The position numbers and the translations under genes were made by a program. A stretch of DNA of 64,000 nt, taken from NCBI RefSeq assembly GCF_003149085.1, contig NZ_QGDT01000001.1, forward strand, positions 970,733 through 1,034,732, given 5' to 3'. The notes beneath the pieces were generated by a model. It was not told the origin of the DNA and did not search any database. It saw only the letters and a program-made list of their open reading frames with translations. The DNA comes from Dyadobacter jejuensis (GTDB taxonomy: Bacteria > Bacteroidota > Bacteroidia > Cytophagales > Spirosomataceae). Positions within the stretch are counted from its first letter, which is position 1; every line of letters starts with the position of its first letter. Positions 1 to 8,296 of this stretch are shown here, one piece after another.

Positions 1-1
1 G

Positions 2-1687
2 TCTTTCAGAGCGTTTTGTATAGGGGTATATTCCGTTTGCATGGTAGGGGTGGAGGCTTTGTCGCAATCCCTCAACGACGTCGTGATTACCGAGTTGATG
101 GCCGACCCGACTCCCCATCATGGGCTACCAGCCACGGAATATTTGGAGCTTTACAACCGGACTGCACAGGCTTTTTCTCTAAAAGGATGGAAATTGAAGA
201 TTGGGAATACTTCGATCACCTTGCCAGATACCTCCCTAAGGGCATACTCCTACCTCATATTATCTCATAAGGCCAATCAGCAGCTATGGCTGTCCTATGG
301 CTCCACCTGTGGGCTTCCCACTCTCACTCTGCCCAATTCCGGGGCCTTACTCGCCTTATACACTTCCCAAAACAGATTGATTTTTTCTCTGGATTATCGC
401 CTATCCTGGTGGCCTGCCAACCAGCGTGGGGGTGGGTATTCCCTCGAAATGATGGACCGTAATAGGCCCTGTGTGGGTTCGGCTAACTGGCGGGTATCGC
501 TTAACCTGCAAGGAGGGACCCCTGGTGGGCAAAATAGTGTGGACCGAGATGTGCCCGATCGTAAGGCGCCGGTATATGCTTATTGGGGCTTAGTGGATGG
601 CCGGCGGATCCGAATGGTGGCATCAGAGCGGCTCGATAGCCTGGTCGTTTCCCAACCTCACTTATATAAATTACCCGGAAGGAGCATTGACCGAGTCGAA
701 CTAGAGTCGCCGCTTCGGACCAATATCCTGCTATACCTGAATGCTCCCTTGATAGCGAATCAGACCTATAGCTTGGAGGTTATGAACATGACGGACTGCG
801 CAGGTAACCGTACACCCGTTTTTGATGTGCCTGTAGGGATCCCTCTGGAGGCCGACTCTTCCGACGTGGTCATATCTGAATTATTATTCAACCCACAGGC
901 CAATGGCGTCGATTATGTCGAGCTAGCCAATCGTTCTGGCAAATTTATAGACCTGAGTGGTTGGAGTTTAGGTAATCTTAAAAACGGACTAGATGCGAAT
1001 TTTCATCTTTTGGGCCAGGAAAGTATCTTGTTGGCACCGCATTCCTTTATTATTTTGAGTACGGATGGGCTTTTGGTATGGGAACAGTACCCTTATAAAG
1101 GTGAGAGAGGCTATGTAGATGTGTCGGCCATGTCCGCTTATGTGAATTCGGCAGGCGGGGTGGTTCTAAAGGATCGAAATGGGCTGGTAGTCGATCGGTT
1201 TTTGTATTCCGAGCAGCTGCATGATCCGCTGCTGAGTCAGGTTAAAGGAGTGGCTTTGGAACGGGTGGACCTAAGTCGTTCGGCTAACGAAATGGGTAAT
1301 TGGCGCTCAGCATCGGCGCAGAGTGGGTACGGAACACCCGGCTATGAGAATTCGCAACGACATACCCAAGCCCCTACAGGCATGGTGACACTAACGGTCG
1401 AAGGTATAAGCCCCAATAACGATGGTGTCGACGATGCCATGGAGATCGTATTTGACCTCGCATCGGCGGGTTATTATGGTACCATTACCATCTTCGACAG
1501 CCGGGGTAGGGTCGTAAGAAAGCTGTTGCCGCTGGCTACTTTGGGAGGGCAGGACCGAATCGGCTGGGATGGTACCGACGACCAGGGCATGTTGGTGAGC
1601 GGGGGATATTATTTTATTAATACGCAGATCTGGTCCTCCAAGGGTTTTAACCAACAGTTTTATAATAAAGTAGTCGTAGCGCGCTGA
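2..1687 (+). CDS. Lamin-tail-domain surface protein with C-terminal FlgD/gliding-type Ig domain (5' partial)
   Basis: The reading frame is open to the left edge, so the gene starts outside the window; the first Met inside is at 41, and the residues before it are hydrophobic like the end of a signal peptide. Two lamin tail domain (LTD) repeats are visible, at about residues 14-115 (VVITELMADP start) and 277-385 (DVVISELLFNP, then YVELANRSG and DLSGWSL), counted from the Met at 41. From about residue 452 the sequence ISPNNDGVDD, a middle IFDSRGRVVRKL and a GWDGTDDQG / SGGYYF stretch match the FlgD-like or CHU_C/gliding-associated C-terminal domain that Bacteroidota put on exported proteins. Role is probably cell-surface adhesion or secretion-linked display; the exact substrate is unknown. 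The convergent neighbour pgeF ends 17 bases downstream. Confidence 0.85.
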   Translation, partial: SFRAFCIGVYSVCMVGVEALSQSLNDVVITELMADPTPHHGLPATEYLELYNRTAQAFSLKGWKLKIGNTSITLPDTSLRAYSYLILSHKANQQLWLSYGSTCGLPTLTLPNSGALLALYTSQNRLIFSLDYRLSWWPANQRGGGYSLEMMDRNRPCVGSANWRVSLNLQGGTPGGQNSVDRDVPDRKAPVYAYWGLVDGRRIRMVASERLDSLVVSQPHLYKLPGRSIDRVELESPLRTNILLYLNAPLIANQTYSLEVMNMTDCAGNRTPVFDVPVGIPLEADSSDVVISELLFNPQANGVDYVELANRSGKFIDLSGWSLGNLKNGLDANFHLLGQESILLAPHSFIILSTDGLLVWEQYPYKGERGYVDVSAMSAYVNSAGGVVLKDRNGLVVDRFLYSEQLHDPLLSQVKGVALERVDLSRSANEMGNWRSASAQSGYGTPGYENSQRHTQAPTGMVTLTVEGISPNNDGVDDAMEIVFDLASAGYYGTITIFDSRGRVVRKLLPLATLGGQDRIGWDGTDDQGMLVSGGYYFINTQIWSSKGFNQQFYNKVVVAR

Positions 1688-1704
1688 CCCTTTTAATTTG
1701 GCTC

Positions 1705-2466
1705 TTAAAATCGGAGGCCAATTGTGGCCAGCATTCTACCGGTGGTGCCTTGCTCGTGGCGATAGGAAAAATAATCGCCGGAATTAAGAACCGTGGAATA
1801 GGGCGAAACTTCGATTTGATCGGCCTGTAAGCCAGCTGCTAAAAGTTGCTTTCTATTGGCTCCTTTTAGGTCTACCATAAACTTACCTCGTGAAGGGTCC
1901 CAGTCCTTAAGGTCTTGGTCGAAGTGTTCGGCCACTTCGGGGCCTACTTCGAAGGACGCATAGTCGATGCAGGTACCTATATAGGCTTGGCAGTCCTTGG
2001 CTTGGGTATGGAACGTAGCTTCCATAGTTTTTAAGGTTTTTTCAACAATCTTTCCGGCCGTACCCCTCCAGCCTGCATGGATAGCCGCTATGGCTCCTTG
2101 AACAGGGTCGAAAATCAGTATCGGGGTACAGTCGGCAATGGTAACGGCCAGTTGTATATTTACATGGTTGGTCACTAGGGCGTCATAACCTTGATAGGCC
2201 CCTGGCTCGGTCACGTGCAGCACTTCCGTTCCATGTATTTGATGCGACTTCGCTACTCGTTCATAGGAGACCTGAAGGGCATTGAAAAATCGATGGTTGT
2301 TTTCAAGGATGTTTTCGGGACTATCCGTTCCTTGGCCGCCCAGATTGAGCGAGTGGTATGGGGGCAGGCTTACCCCACCGTGGCGCGTGCTTTCTGCGGC
2401 TATGAGTCGCGGCTGGGAGGTCCAGATGGTAGGATTACGGAACAAAGTTGGAATATGGCTATGCAT
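1705..2466 (-). CDS. pgeF: Peptidoglycan editing factor PgeF (YfiH/laccase-domain, polyphenol oxidase family)
   Basis: The product belongs to the YfiH/DUF152 family, now called PgeF, which removes wrongly incorporated L-Ser from peptidoglycan precursors; older annotations call it a multicopper polyphenol oxidase. Recognisable blocks are ESTRHGGVS near the N-terminus, TIADCTPILIFDP with the conserved Cys, AAIHAGWRGT with the conserved His, a GTCIDYASFEVGPEV block, and a C-terminal YFSYRHEQGTTGRM. About 253 residues is the normal family length. I chose the Met at 2466 because it puts the usual ~30 residues ahead of the STRxGG block; an in-frame Met at 2493 is the alternative. It is divergently arranged with the glycosyltransferase at 2620. 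Confidence 0.9.
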   Translation of the reverse strand: MHSHIPTLFRNPTIWTSQPRLIAAESTRHGGVSLPPYHSLNLGGQGTDSPENILENNHRFFNALQVSYERVAKSHQIHGTEVLHVTEPGAYQGYDALVTNHVNIQLAVTIADCTPILIFDPVQGAIAAIHAGWRGTAGKIVEKTLKTMEATFHTQAKDCQAYIGTCIDYASFEVGPEVAEHFDQDLKDWDPSRGKFMVDLKGANRKQLLAAGLQADQIEVSPYSTVLNSGDYFSYRHEQGTTGRMLATIGLRF

Positions 2467-2500
2467 CTTCAAATATAAAGACCATTTTGTCAAAATACGG

Positions 2501-2508
2501 TATCTTTG
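2501..2508 (+). promoter_or_regulatory. Bacteroidota -7 promoter box (TATCTTTG)
   Basis: TATCTTTG matches the Bacteroidota sigma-70 -7 consensus TAnnTTTG. It lies about 110 bases ahead of the glycosyltransferase start. A TTTG at 2486-2489 is closer than the usual 17-23 base spacing, so the -33 element is not convincing. Confidence 0.4.
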
Positions 2509-2619
2509 GGGCCTGATAACCTGATTGTCTTGTTATTATTCTAAATACATCTTCATAAAAGAACCTGAAGTGTTGATAGTCAGAAGAGTAGTATAGGTCT
2601 TAAAACAGCGAAAAATAGT

Positions 2620-3594
2620 ATGCTAAAGGTAAGTGTTTGTGTAGTTACCTATAATCATGAAAAGTTTGTAGCAAAGATGTTGGAGTCTATACTCATGCAG
2701 CAAACGACCTTCGATTTCGAAATCATAGTAGGAGACGATTTGTCTAAAGATGGAACCCGGTCGATCCTACAGGCGTATCAGAAGCAATATCCCGATAAGA
2801 TCAGGCTACTATTGCATGATAAAAACTTAGGATTGAATGGGAAGTTCAATGCGCTAGCCACCTTTGCTGCGGCCAAAGGTGAGTATATTGCCCAGTTCGA
2901 TGGGGACGATTATCTCACCTCTCCCCATAAGCTTCAGCGACAAGTGGAGATGCTGGATGCTAATCCGCATTATACCGCTAGTTTTCATAATGCCGAGGTG
3001 ATCTATGACGATAATGCGGCACCGCCTTATTTGGTCAATTGGATTAAAAAACCGGAATTTTATGTCGAAGATTTGATAGGAGAGGACGAGTTGTGCTTTA
3101 TTGCCACCTCCAGCCTGATGTTTCGTAGGGAAGATTTCGCCAAACATCCCGACCCGGAGTGGACCAACTTATCGACCAGTGGAGATATACCCCGAAACAT
3201 TATGTTGGCCAAGCGTGGGCCTATCGGGTATATCGATGAGGTGATGTCGGTATATCGGAAAAATCGGGGTGGGGCCAGCTTTGCCGATAACCATTATGGA
3301 GCGGATTTCTTATTCAACCGGATACAAATGTATTCTAATATCAACAAGGAGTTGAACTATGAGTACGATGATAGATTAAAAAAGAATATAGCCACCTATT
3401 ATTATAAGCTTCTATTTTCGAGGGAATACAAGGATCGTTATTGGCCCAAACTGAAGTTTGCCTTAAAATACCTGAAGCTAGCCCAGCCGGAGGGTGATAC
3501 CCGTAAAGCCGTTCTTCGGGATCATATTATCCCGCCCATTTTGATGAGAATTTATAGTTATTTCGCCATTGGAATGTACCAATTGCGGAAATGA
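2620..3594 (+). CDS. Glycosyltransferase family 2
   Basis: This is a GT-A fold inverting glycosyltransferase, family GT2, expected to move a sugar from a nucleotide-sugar donor onto a surface polysaccharide or glycoconjugate in the cytoplasm. The N-terminus VSVCVVTYNHEKF is the classic GT2 opening; EIIVGDDLSKDGT supplies the nucleotide-binding Asp residues, and QFDGDDYL around residue 95 is the DxD-like metal site. The 324-residue length suits a single-domain enzyme and no membrane segment is evident, although the C-terminus (residues 300-320) is aromatic and basic and could touch the membrane. It stands alone rather than in a polysaccharide cluster, so its acceptor cannot be inferred. It is followed by a clear hairpin terminator. 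Confidence 0.9.
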   Translation: MLKVSVCVVTYNHEKFVAKMLESILMQQTTFDFEIIVGDDLSKDGTRSILQAYQKQYPDKIRLLLHDKNLGLNGKFNALATFAAAKGEYIAQFDGDDYLTSPHKLQRQVEMLDANPHYTASFHNAEVIYDDNAAPPYLVNWIKKPEFYVEDLIGEDELCFIATSSLMFRREDFAKHPDPEWTNLSTSGDIPRNIMLAKRGPIGYIDEVMSVYRKNRGGASFADNHYGADFLFNRIQMYSNINKELNYEYDDRLKKNIATYYYKLLFSREYKDRYWPKLKFALKYLKLAQPEGDTRKAVLRDHIIPPILMRIYSYFAIGMYQLRK

Positions 3595-3600
3595 TTTGCA

Positions 3601-3647
3601 GGATCGTTTTGGAGGAGGGGTACTTTTCAAAACGATCCCTTAGATTT
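3601..3647. terminator. Rho-independent terminator
   Basis: Arms GGATCGTTTTG (3601-3611) and CAAAACGATCC (3628-3638) pair perfectly over 11 bp around a 16-base loop, and a T-rich stretch follows. It lies between the convergent glycosyltransferase and DinB genes and may serve both. Confidence 0.8.
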
Positions 3648-3649
3648 TC

Positions 3650-4165
3650 TTAAAAGAGCTTCTCTTCGGGAGGGGTGACGCCATTCAAGCGTAAATAAAT
3701 GGTGCACTGGCCTCGGTGATGGGTCTGATGCTCAAAGCCCTTTTCCAGAGCTAATCCACTCTTAACGTCCATTCCAAAAAACTTGATAGATTCATCGAAA
3801 TCCGAATCTGCCATTCCCTCAATGGCCGATATGACGAAATCGTAGCTGTTCATTACGGCTTCGGTAATGGTAGCCTTAGAGAGGTCATCCCCTTTCTCAA
3901 TCGACCCCTTCATAGGGCTTTCAATCCCGGATGCTGCGGAAGCGAAAGCATAATTGGCGTCGGCAATATGCCCCATTTGTTGTGCGAAGGAGCGTATATC
4001 GGGTGTAGGCTTCATGGCATAGGCTGCCTCGGGCATGGCCTCTAAGTACTCCATGGTGTAGGTCTTAGCCCTTTCCCAATTGGCGATCTGCTGTTGTTTG
4101 GTCTCTTGGGCAAAGGCCAAGCCTGCCCATAACAGCCCCATCGTGGATAGTATTAAACGTTTCAT
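3650..4165 (-). CDS. Exported DinB-family protein
   Basis: The 171-residue product begins with a signal peptide (MKRLILSTMGLLWAGLAFAQ), so it is exported, followed by a DinB four-helix-bundle domain. The three metal-binding histidine positions of the fold are visible: QQMGHIADANY around residue 66 and FEHQTHHRGQ near residue 145. DinB/YfiT-like proteins are metal-dependent, with thiol transferase or hydrolase activity shown for a few; this one's reaction is unknown. Bacteroidota carry many exported DinB proteins of this type. It converges on the glycosyltransferase and shares its terminator. Confidence 0.85.
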   Translation of the reverse strand: MKRLILSTMGLLWAGLAFAQETKQQQIANWERAKTYTMEYLEAMPEAAYAMKPTPDIRSFAQQMGHIADANYAFASAASGIESPMKGSIEKGDDLSKATITEAVMNSYDFVISAIEGMADSDFDESIKFFGMDVKSGLALEKGFEHQTHHRGQCTIYLRLNGVTPPEEKLF

Positions 4166-4326
4166 ATCAGTTTGTTTAAGTGTATATTACCTACAATTTA
4201 AAAAGATTGAAGATTAAAAACTATTTATCTAATTGATTTTCAGTTGTATGTAGGTTACTTGTGGAGAGCCTGATGGTTATGGATGGTGGGGGCAATTGAG
4301 GTGATATTTGCTAGTAATAAGGGTTT

Positions 4327-5556
4327 ATGAGCGAAAAGTCGAAGCAACATTTAGAGAAATATTTGGATTTGGGCCACAATCAGGTGGAGAACCATGCCAA
4401 AACTCAACAGAAGATATTTGAAAAAAAGACGGGAGAACATGCCACGGTAACACGCAAACTATCCGAGTTTTTTAAGACGAACATCGTAGCCTTTGCCTGG
4501 CACTATCTTAGGAGCCGCTTTGGCGTCAGGCATCCCTATTGGGCGTATCCGCGACATGGACAGTCAGGTTGTTTTAGGTTACAGTCGAGCCGTTCTCACC
4601 AAGACGGGGTTACCTTGGCTTTGGCGTCGGATTGGGCTAGCGACACCGTAGAGTCCGACCGCATTGGGGCCTTAATAGCCACCCATGTTCCCGATTATAC
4701 GATTCATCTGGGGGACATATATTTTGTAGGAACGGAGGCCGAAGTCCGTGAAAATTTCACGGCCCCTTACGCCTCCTGGTATTATGGACCATCGGGTAGT
4801 CTAGCACTTTCTGGTAATCATGAGATGTATTCCAATGGAAACGCGTACTTCAACCACCTGTTGCCAGCCATGTATGTGCGAGAGGGGGAGACCGTTATGA
4901 CCCAGCAAGCAGGGTTTTTCTGTCTGGAAAATGACCATTGGCGCATCATAGGCCTCGATACCGGCTACACATCGGTAGAGCGACCCTTGGTCGAAATTAT
5001 AAGCCCACCAGACTGCCATCTTCGTAAGGAGCAGCTGGCTTGGCTGCGCGATGTGGTCAAGATTGGGGACCCTGCCGACCGTCGGGGTATCGTTATCCTC
5101 AGCCACCATCCCTATCTTTCCGCCTTTAGGGAAGCCTATAGCCGCCCCGCCGAGCAGTTACAGGAATTAATGGGGGAGGCTCAGCGCCCCATCATATGGT
5201 TTTGGGGGCACGATCATCGGATGGTGCTCTATAAAATGGCTCAAATTGGCCATGGGCCGATGGTGTATGGGCGGTGTATTGGGCATGGAGGGATGCCAGT
5301 AGAAACGGACCCCGCCGAAAGTAAAGAGGAGCAAGCGAAGATATTGCTCTACGACCGCCGGGTTAGAGTCGTCGTTAAGGGGCATCCAGTAGGGTATAAC
5401 GGATTTGTAAAGCTAAGCCTGCAAGGGCCGGAGTTGGAGGCGCAATATATCGATCTGGATAACCGGGTGGTGGCCAGGGAACATTGGCTAGTAGATACAA
5501 AAAATGGCCAACTCGATTGGGAACTCATAGAATCCCTTTCTGAATTGGCCGAATAA
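4327..5556 (+). CDS. Calcineurin-like metallophosphoesterase
   Basis: The metal-binding motifs of the calcineurin-like phosphoesterase superfamily appear in order: a first-block ASDWAS, LGDIYF (GD), SGNHEMY (GNHE), ILSHHPY and WFWGHDHRM (GHDH). The enzyme should use a dinuclear metal centre to hydrolyse a phosphomonoester or phosphodiester. The first ~90 residues are basic and Lys/Gln-rich without a signal peptide, so it is probably cytoplasmic; a stretch FFKTNIVAFAWHYLRSRF at about residues 48-65 could be an amphipathic helix. The C-terminal part after residue 340 is a small beta-rich tail. Substrate is unknown. The gene stands alone, followed by a small membrane protein gene in the opposite direction. 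Confidence 0.85.
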   Translation: MSEKSKQHLEKYLDLGHNQVENHAKTQQKIFEKKTGEHATVTRKLSEFFKTNIVAFAWHYLRSRFGVRHPYWAYPRHGQSGCFRLQSSRSHQDGVTLALASDWASDTVESDRIGALIATHVPDYTIHLGDIYFVGTEAEVRENFTAPYASWYYGPSGSLALSGNHEMYSNGNAYFNHLLPAMYVREGETVMTQQAGFFCLENDHWRIIGLDTGYTSVERPLVEIISPPDCHLRKEQLAWLRDVVKIGDPADRRGIVILSHHPYLSAFREAYSRPAEQLQELMGEAQRPIIWFWGHDHRMVLYKMAQIGHGPMVYGRCIGHGGMPVETDPAESKEEQAKILLYDRRVRVVVKGHPVGYNGFVKLSLQGPELEAQYIDLDNRVVAREHWLVDTKNGQLDWELIESLSELAE

Positions 5557-5576
5557 TTTATGGCAGCAGGGTCGGA

Positions 5577-5738
5577 TCAGTGATGATCTGCAGTATGCGC
5601 CTGATCTTTATAATTTGCGGCAAATGTTACTACCAAGCCAATCGTTCCTAAAGCAAAAATAAAGGTATCAGCAAATACGACCAATACGAGGAACAGAATT
5701 ATAAAAGTTAAGATGTAGACGAAACTAGGTAATTTCAT
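5577..5738 (-). CDS. Small predicted membrane protein, 53 aa
   Basis: A short ORF runs from ATG at 5738-5736 to TGA at 5579-5577. The product starts MKLPSFVYILTFIILFLVLV, followed by a second hydrophobic stretch (ADTFIFALGTIGLVVTFAA) and a polar tail YKDQAHTADHH ending in two His. That is a clean two-helix membrane micro-protein layout with a short charged C-terminus. No family is recognised. Support is the unbroken frame, the strongly membrane-like composition and its fit in an otherwise empty gap between the phosphoesterase and the ATP-grasp gene. No Shine-Dalgarno is seen, which is normal in Bacteroidota. Confidence 0.6.
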   Translation of the reverse strand: MKLPSFVYILTFIILFLVLVVFADTFIFALGTIGLVVTFAANYKDQAHTADHH

Positions 5739-6052
5739 GGGCTTGTGATATAAGTCGTTTATAATTCGATTATGATATTGCTATCTTTTTTTATTTTGGT
5801 TGCGAAAATAACAAATACCTGTAAAATTAGCATGGTCAACGGATTAAATTTATCAAACTATTCCCGATTATTACTTCAGTTACGTCCGACTTCTCTGTGG
5901 AATAGGGCATATGAGTAGCTTTTTTGAGCAAGCTTAGTCACCATTCGTTTTTATTTTTATGGTAACTTTATTATATTGTTTTGTAATACCAAACTTTGGC
6001 CATATATTGTTCTGAGCGTTTTAGGGATATAATTAAATTAATTTTGTATTGT
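5739..6052. other. Intergenic region, AT-rich, probably promoter for ATP-grasp gene
   Basis: This is AT-rich DNA between the divergent small membrane gene and the ATP-grasp gene. No exact TAnnTTTG box, RNA gene or repeat was recognised. It presumably holds promoters for both neighbours. Confidence 0.4.
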
Positions 6053-7483
6053 ATGAATTTTTCATTCGCAGACTATAACACCGAAAAGTTTTATGACGAA
6101 ATGTTTACCCCTGCAGGTGGTATTCGAGCAGGCTATGAGCATTTAAAGCAAAAATTCGAGAGCCTTTCTCATGAGGACTTAACCAACCGGCAACTGGCTA
6201 CTGAGCGGGCTTTACTGTCGATGGGGATCACTTTCAACGTCTACTCCGAAGGAGAAGGGACCGAGCGAATTATGCCCATTGACATTATCCCACGCATCCT
6301 GGCCAACGCCGAATGGCAATGGCTCGAACGGGGCCTCAAGCAACGAATTAAGGCCTTGAATATGTTTATCCATGATGTTTATAATGAACAAAACATCCTC
6401 AACGATGGAGTAGTGCCTCGCGACTTGATAGAATCGAGTAAGTGTTTTTTAAAGCCTTGTATGGGTTTGCAGCCTCCCAAGGGAATCTGGTGCCATATCA
6501 CCGGAACGGACCTCATAAAAGGGGACGACGGGACCTTTATGGTCCTGGAAGACAACCTCAGGTGCCCTTCAGGAGTTTCGTATATGCTAGAAAATAGGGA
6601 GTTGTCTAAACAGATATTCCCGGACGTATTAGCAAAAACTGGCGTAAGGCCAGTTTCCGACTATGCGACCAGGCTCCTTCAGATGCTACAAAGCATGGCC
6701 GATAGGCCCAATCCTACCATCGCCGTTCTGACGCCAGGTATTTATAATTCGGCTTATTTCGAACACTCCTACCTAGCCCAACAAATGGGGGTGGAGCTGG
6801 TCGATGCCCGTGATTTGGTCGTTTCGGATGGTTATGTTAAGATGAGAACGACAACTGGTTTACAGATTGTCGATGTGATTTACCGGCGTATCGATGATAC
6901 CTTCTTAGATAAAAACGCCTTTAACCCCGATTCTCTAATAGGTATACCGGGTATTTTTGAGGTGTACAAGAAAGGCCGAGTGGCCCTGGCCAATGCCCCT
7001 GGCACGGGAGTTGCAGACGACAAAGTGGTGTATGCTTATGTGCCCCGTATTATTAAATATTATCTGGGTGAAGAAGCGATTATACCAAACGTGCGCACCT
7101 ACATATGTGGGGAGCAGGACGATATGAATTACGTGTTGGAGAATATCGATCAGCTGGTCGTAAAAGAAGCCAATGAAGCGGGGGGATATGGTATGCTGAT
7201 TGGCCCTAAGGCTACCGCCGAAGAGCATAACGCATTCCGTGAAAAAATTAAGAACAATCCGCGTAATTACATTGCCCAGCCGACTATTTCCTTGTCTAGG
7301 GTACCTTGTATGGTGAATGGACACGCTGAAGGCCGTCATGTGGATCTACGCCCTTATATCCTGTATGGGGACCATATTAGTGTAATCCCTGGTGGGTTGA
7401 CCCGGGTCGCGCTTACGAAGGGATCGTTGGTGGTGAACTCCTCGCAAGGAGGAGGTGGTAAAGATACTTGGGTGTTATATTAA
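6053..7483 (+). CDS. Circularly permuted type 2 ATP-grasp protein
   Basis: The product is a circularly permuted ATP-grasp ligase (DUF404/DUF407 type), a family thought to form peptide or amide bonds in an unknown small product. Diagnostic stretches are the N-terminal FYDEMF, GIWCHITGTDLIKG, EDNLRCPSGVSYMLENR, YRRIDDTFLD, TYICGEQDDM, VVKEANEAGGYGM and LSRVPCMV, ending LVVNSSQGGGGKDTWVL. I chose Met 6053 (MNFSFADYN) over an upstream in-frame start at 5996 because the family normally begins a few residues before YxxEKFYDEM. In many bacteria this gene sits with an alpha-E protein and a transglutaminase; here those are absent and an esterase-like gene follows after 33 bases, probably in one operon. 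Confidence 0.9.
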   Translation: MNFSFADYNTEKFYDEMFTPAGGIRAGYEHLKQKFESLSHEDLTNRQLATERALLSMGITFNVYSEGEGTERIMPIDIIPRILANAEWQWLERGLKQRIKALNMFIHDVYNEQNILNDGVVPRDLIESSKCFLKPCMGLQPPKGIWCHITGTDLIKGDDGTFMVLEDNLRCPSGVSYMLENRELSKQIFPDVLAKTGVRPVSDYATRLLQMLQSMADRPNPTIAVLTPGIYNSAYFEHSYLAQQMGVELVDARDLVVSDGYVKMRTTTGLQIVDVIYRRIDDTFLDKNAFNPDSLIGIPGIFEVYKKGRVALANAPGTGVADDKVVYAYVPRIIKYYLGEEAIIPNVRTYICGEQDDMNYVLENIDQLVVKEANEAGGYGMLIGPKATAEEHNAFREKIKNNPRNYIAQPTISLSRVPCMVNGHAEGRHVDLRPYILYGDHISVIPGGLTRVALTKGSLVVNSSQGGGGKDTWVLY

Positions 7484-7516
7484 CTATTTCAATCGGCGAA
7501 TAAAATACACACAAAG

Positions 7517-8248
7517 ATGGAAAGGACTGTAACGAGTTGGTTTAGCCCTTGCTTAAATAAAGAAATGGAAGTGGTAATGTATGGGCATTATGGCTTTGCC
7601 CTGCTGCTTATCCCTACGGCGAGTTCTAATTTTCTGGAATACGAGGACCAGGGCCTCATCAGGAGTATAGAAAAACAAATCGACGAAGGGAAGGTAAAGG
7701 TCTATTGCATCAATAGTATCAATGGGGAAAGCTGGTTAAATCCATATATGAGTCCTGTAGAGCAGGGAGTGAGGCACCAGGCTTATTGCGACTATGTGTA
7801 TCAGGAAGTTGTGCCTTATATACGTACCACGACGAGCCCAACTAACCTGATCATTACGGCTGGCGCCGGATTTGGCGCCTTGCATGCGGCGAATTTATAT
7901 TTTAAATTTCCTGATATTTTTGGCGGTGTAATTGGCCTCAGCGGTTGTTATGATCTTAGCCATTACACCAAGGGTTATTTTGACGATAATGTTTATTTTA
8001 ATTCTCCGAAACATTACTTATCTAACTTAAAAGTGGAGTCCCATTTGAACCTGTACCGAAGCAGCCGTCATATCCATTTGGTGTCTGGGTCGGGTGCTCA
8101 GGAGCATCCCCAATACTCCAAAGAACTTTCGGAAGTGTTACAGACCAAAATGGTGGGGCATGAATTGGATATTTGGGGAAAAGAATTCGACCATAATTGG
8201 GGAGCTTGGCAGCGAATGTTGGGCCATTATCTCAACACGCGGTTTTAA
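7517..8248 (+). CDS. Esterase-family alpha/beta-hydrolase-like protein with Ser-to-Gly at the nucleophile elbow
   Basis: The 243-residue product resembles the putative esterase (esterase D/EstA-like) alpha/beta-hydrolases commonly encoded beside the permuted ATP-grasp protein. The nucleophile elbow normally reads G-x-S-x-G; here the codons ggc gcc gga ttt ggc give G-A-G-F-G, followed by ALHAANLYFKFPDIF, so the Ser position is Gly. The downstream GVIGLSGCYDLS and the C-terminal EFDHNWGAW, with the family His, are kept. It may be a pseudo-enzyme that binds rather than hydrolyses, or a partner of the ATP-grasp enzyme. It has no signal peptide. It is co-directional with, and 33 bases downstream of, the ATP-grasp gene and is closed by a strong terminator. 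Confidence 0.8.
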   Translation: MERTVTSWFSPCLNKEMEVVMYGHYGFALLLIPTASSNFLEYEDQGLIRSIEKQIDEGKVKVYCINSINGESWLNPYMSPVEQGVRHQAYCDYVYQEVVPYIRTTTSPTNLIITAGAGFGALHAANLYFKFPDIFGGVIGLSGCYDLSHYTKGYFDDNVYFNSPKHYLSNLKVESHLNLYRSSRHIHLVSGSGAQEHPQYSKELSEVLQTKMVGHELDIWGKEFDHNWGAWQRMLGHYLNTRF

Positions 8249-8257
8249 TTGATGATA

Positions 8258-8296
8258 AACAACAAAGCCCGCCAGTATTTGGCGGGCTTTGTTGTT
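8258..8296. terminator. Bidirectional rho-independent terminator
   Basis: Arms AACAACAAAGCCCGCCA (8258-8274) and TGGCGGGCTTTGTTGTT (8280-8296) are perfect complements around a 5-base loop. It separates the convergent esterase and pheS genes and overlaps the pheS stop codon. Confidence 0.9.
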
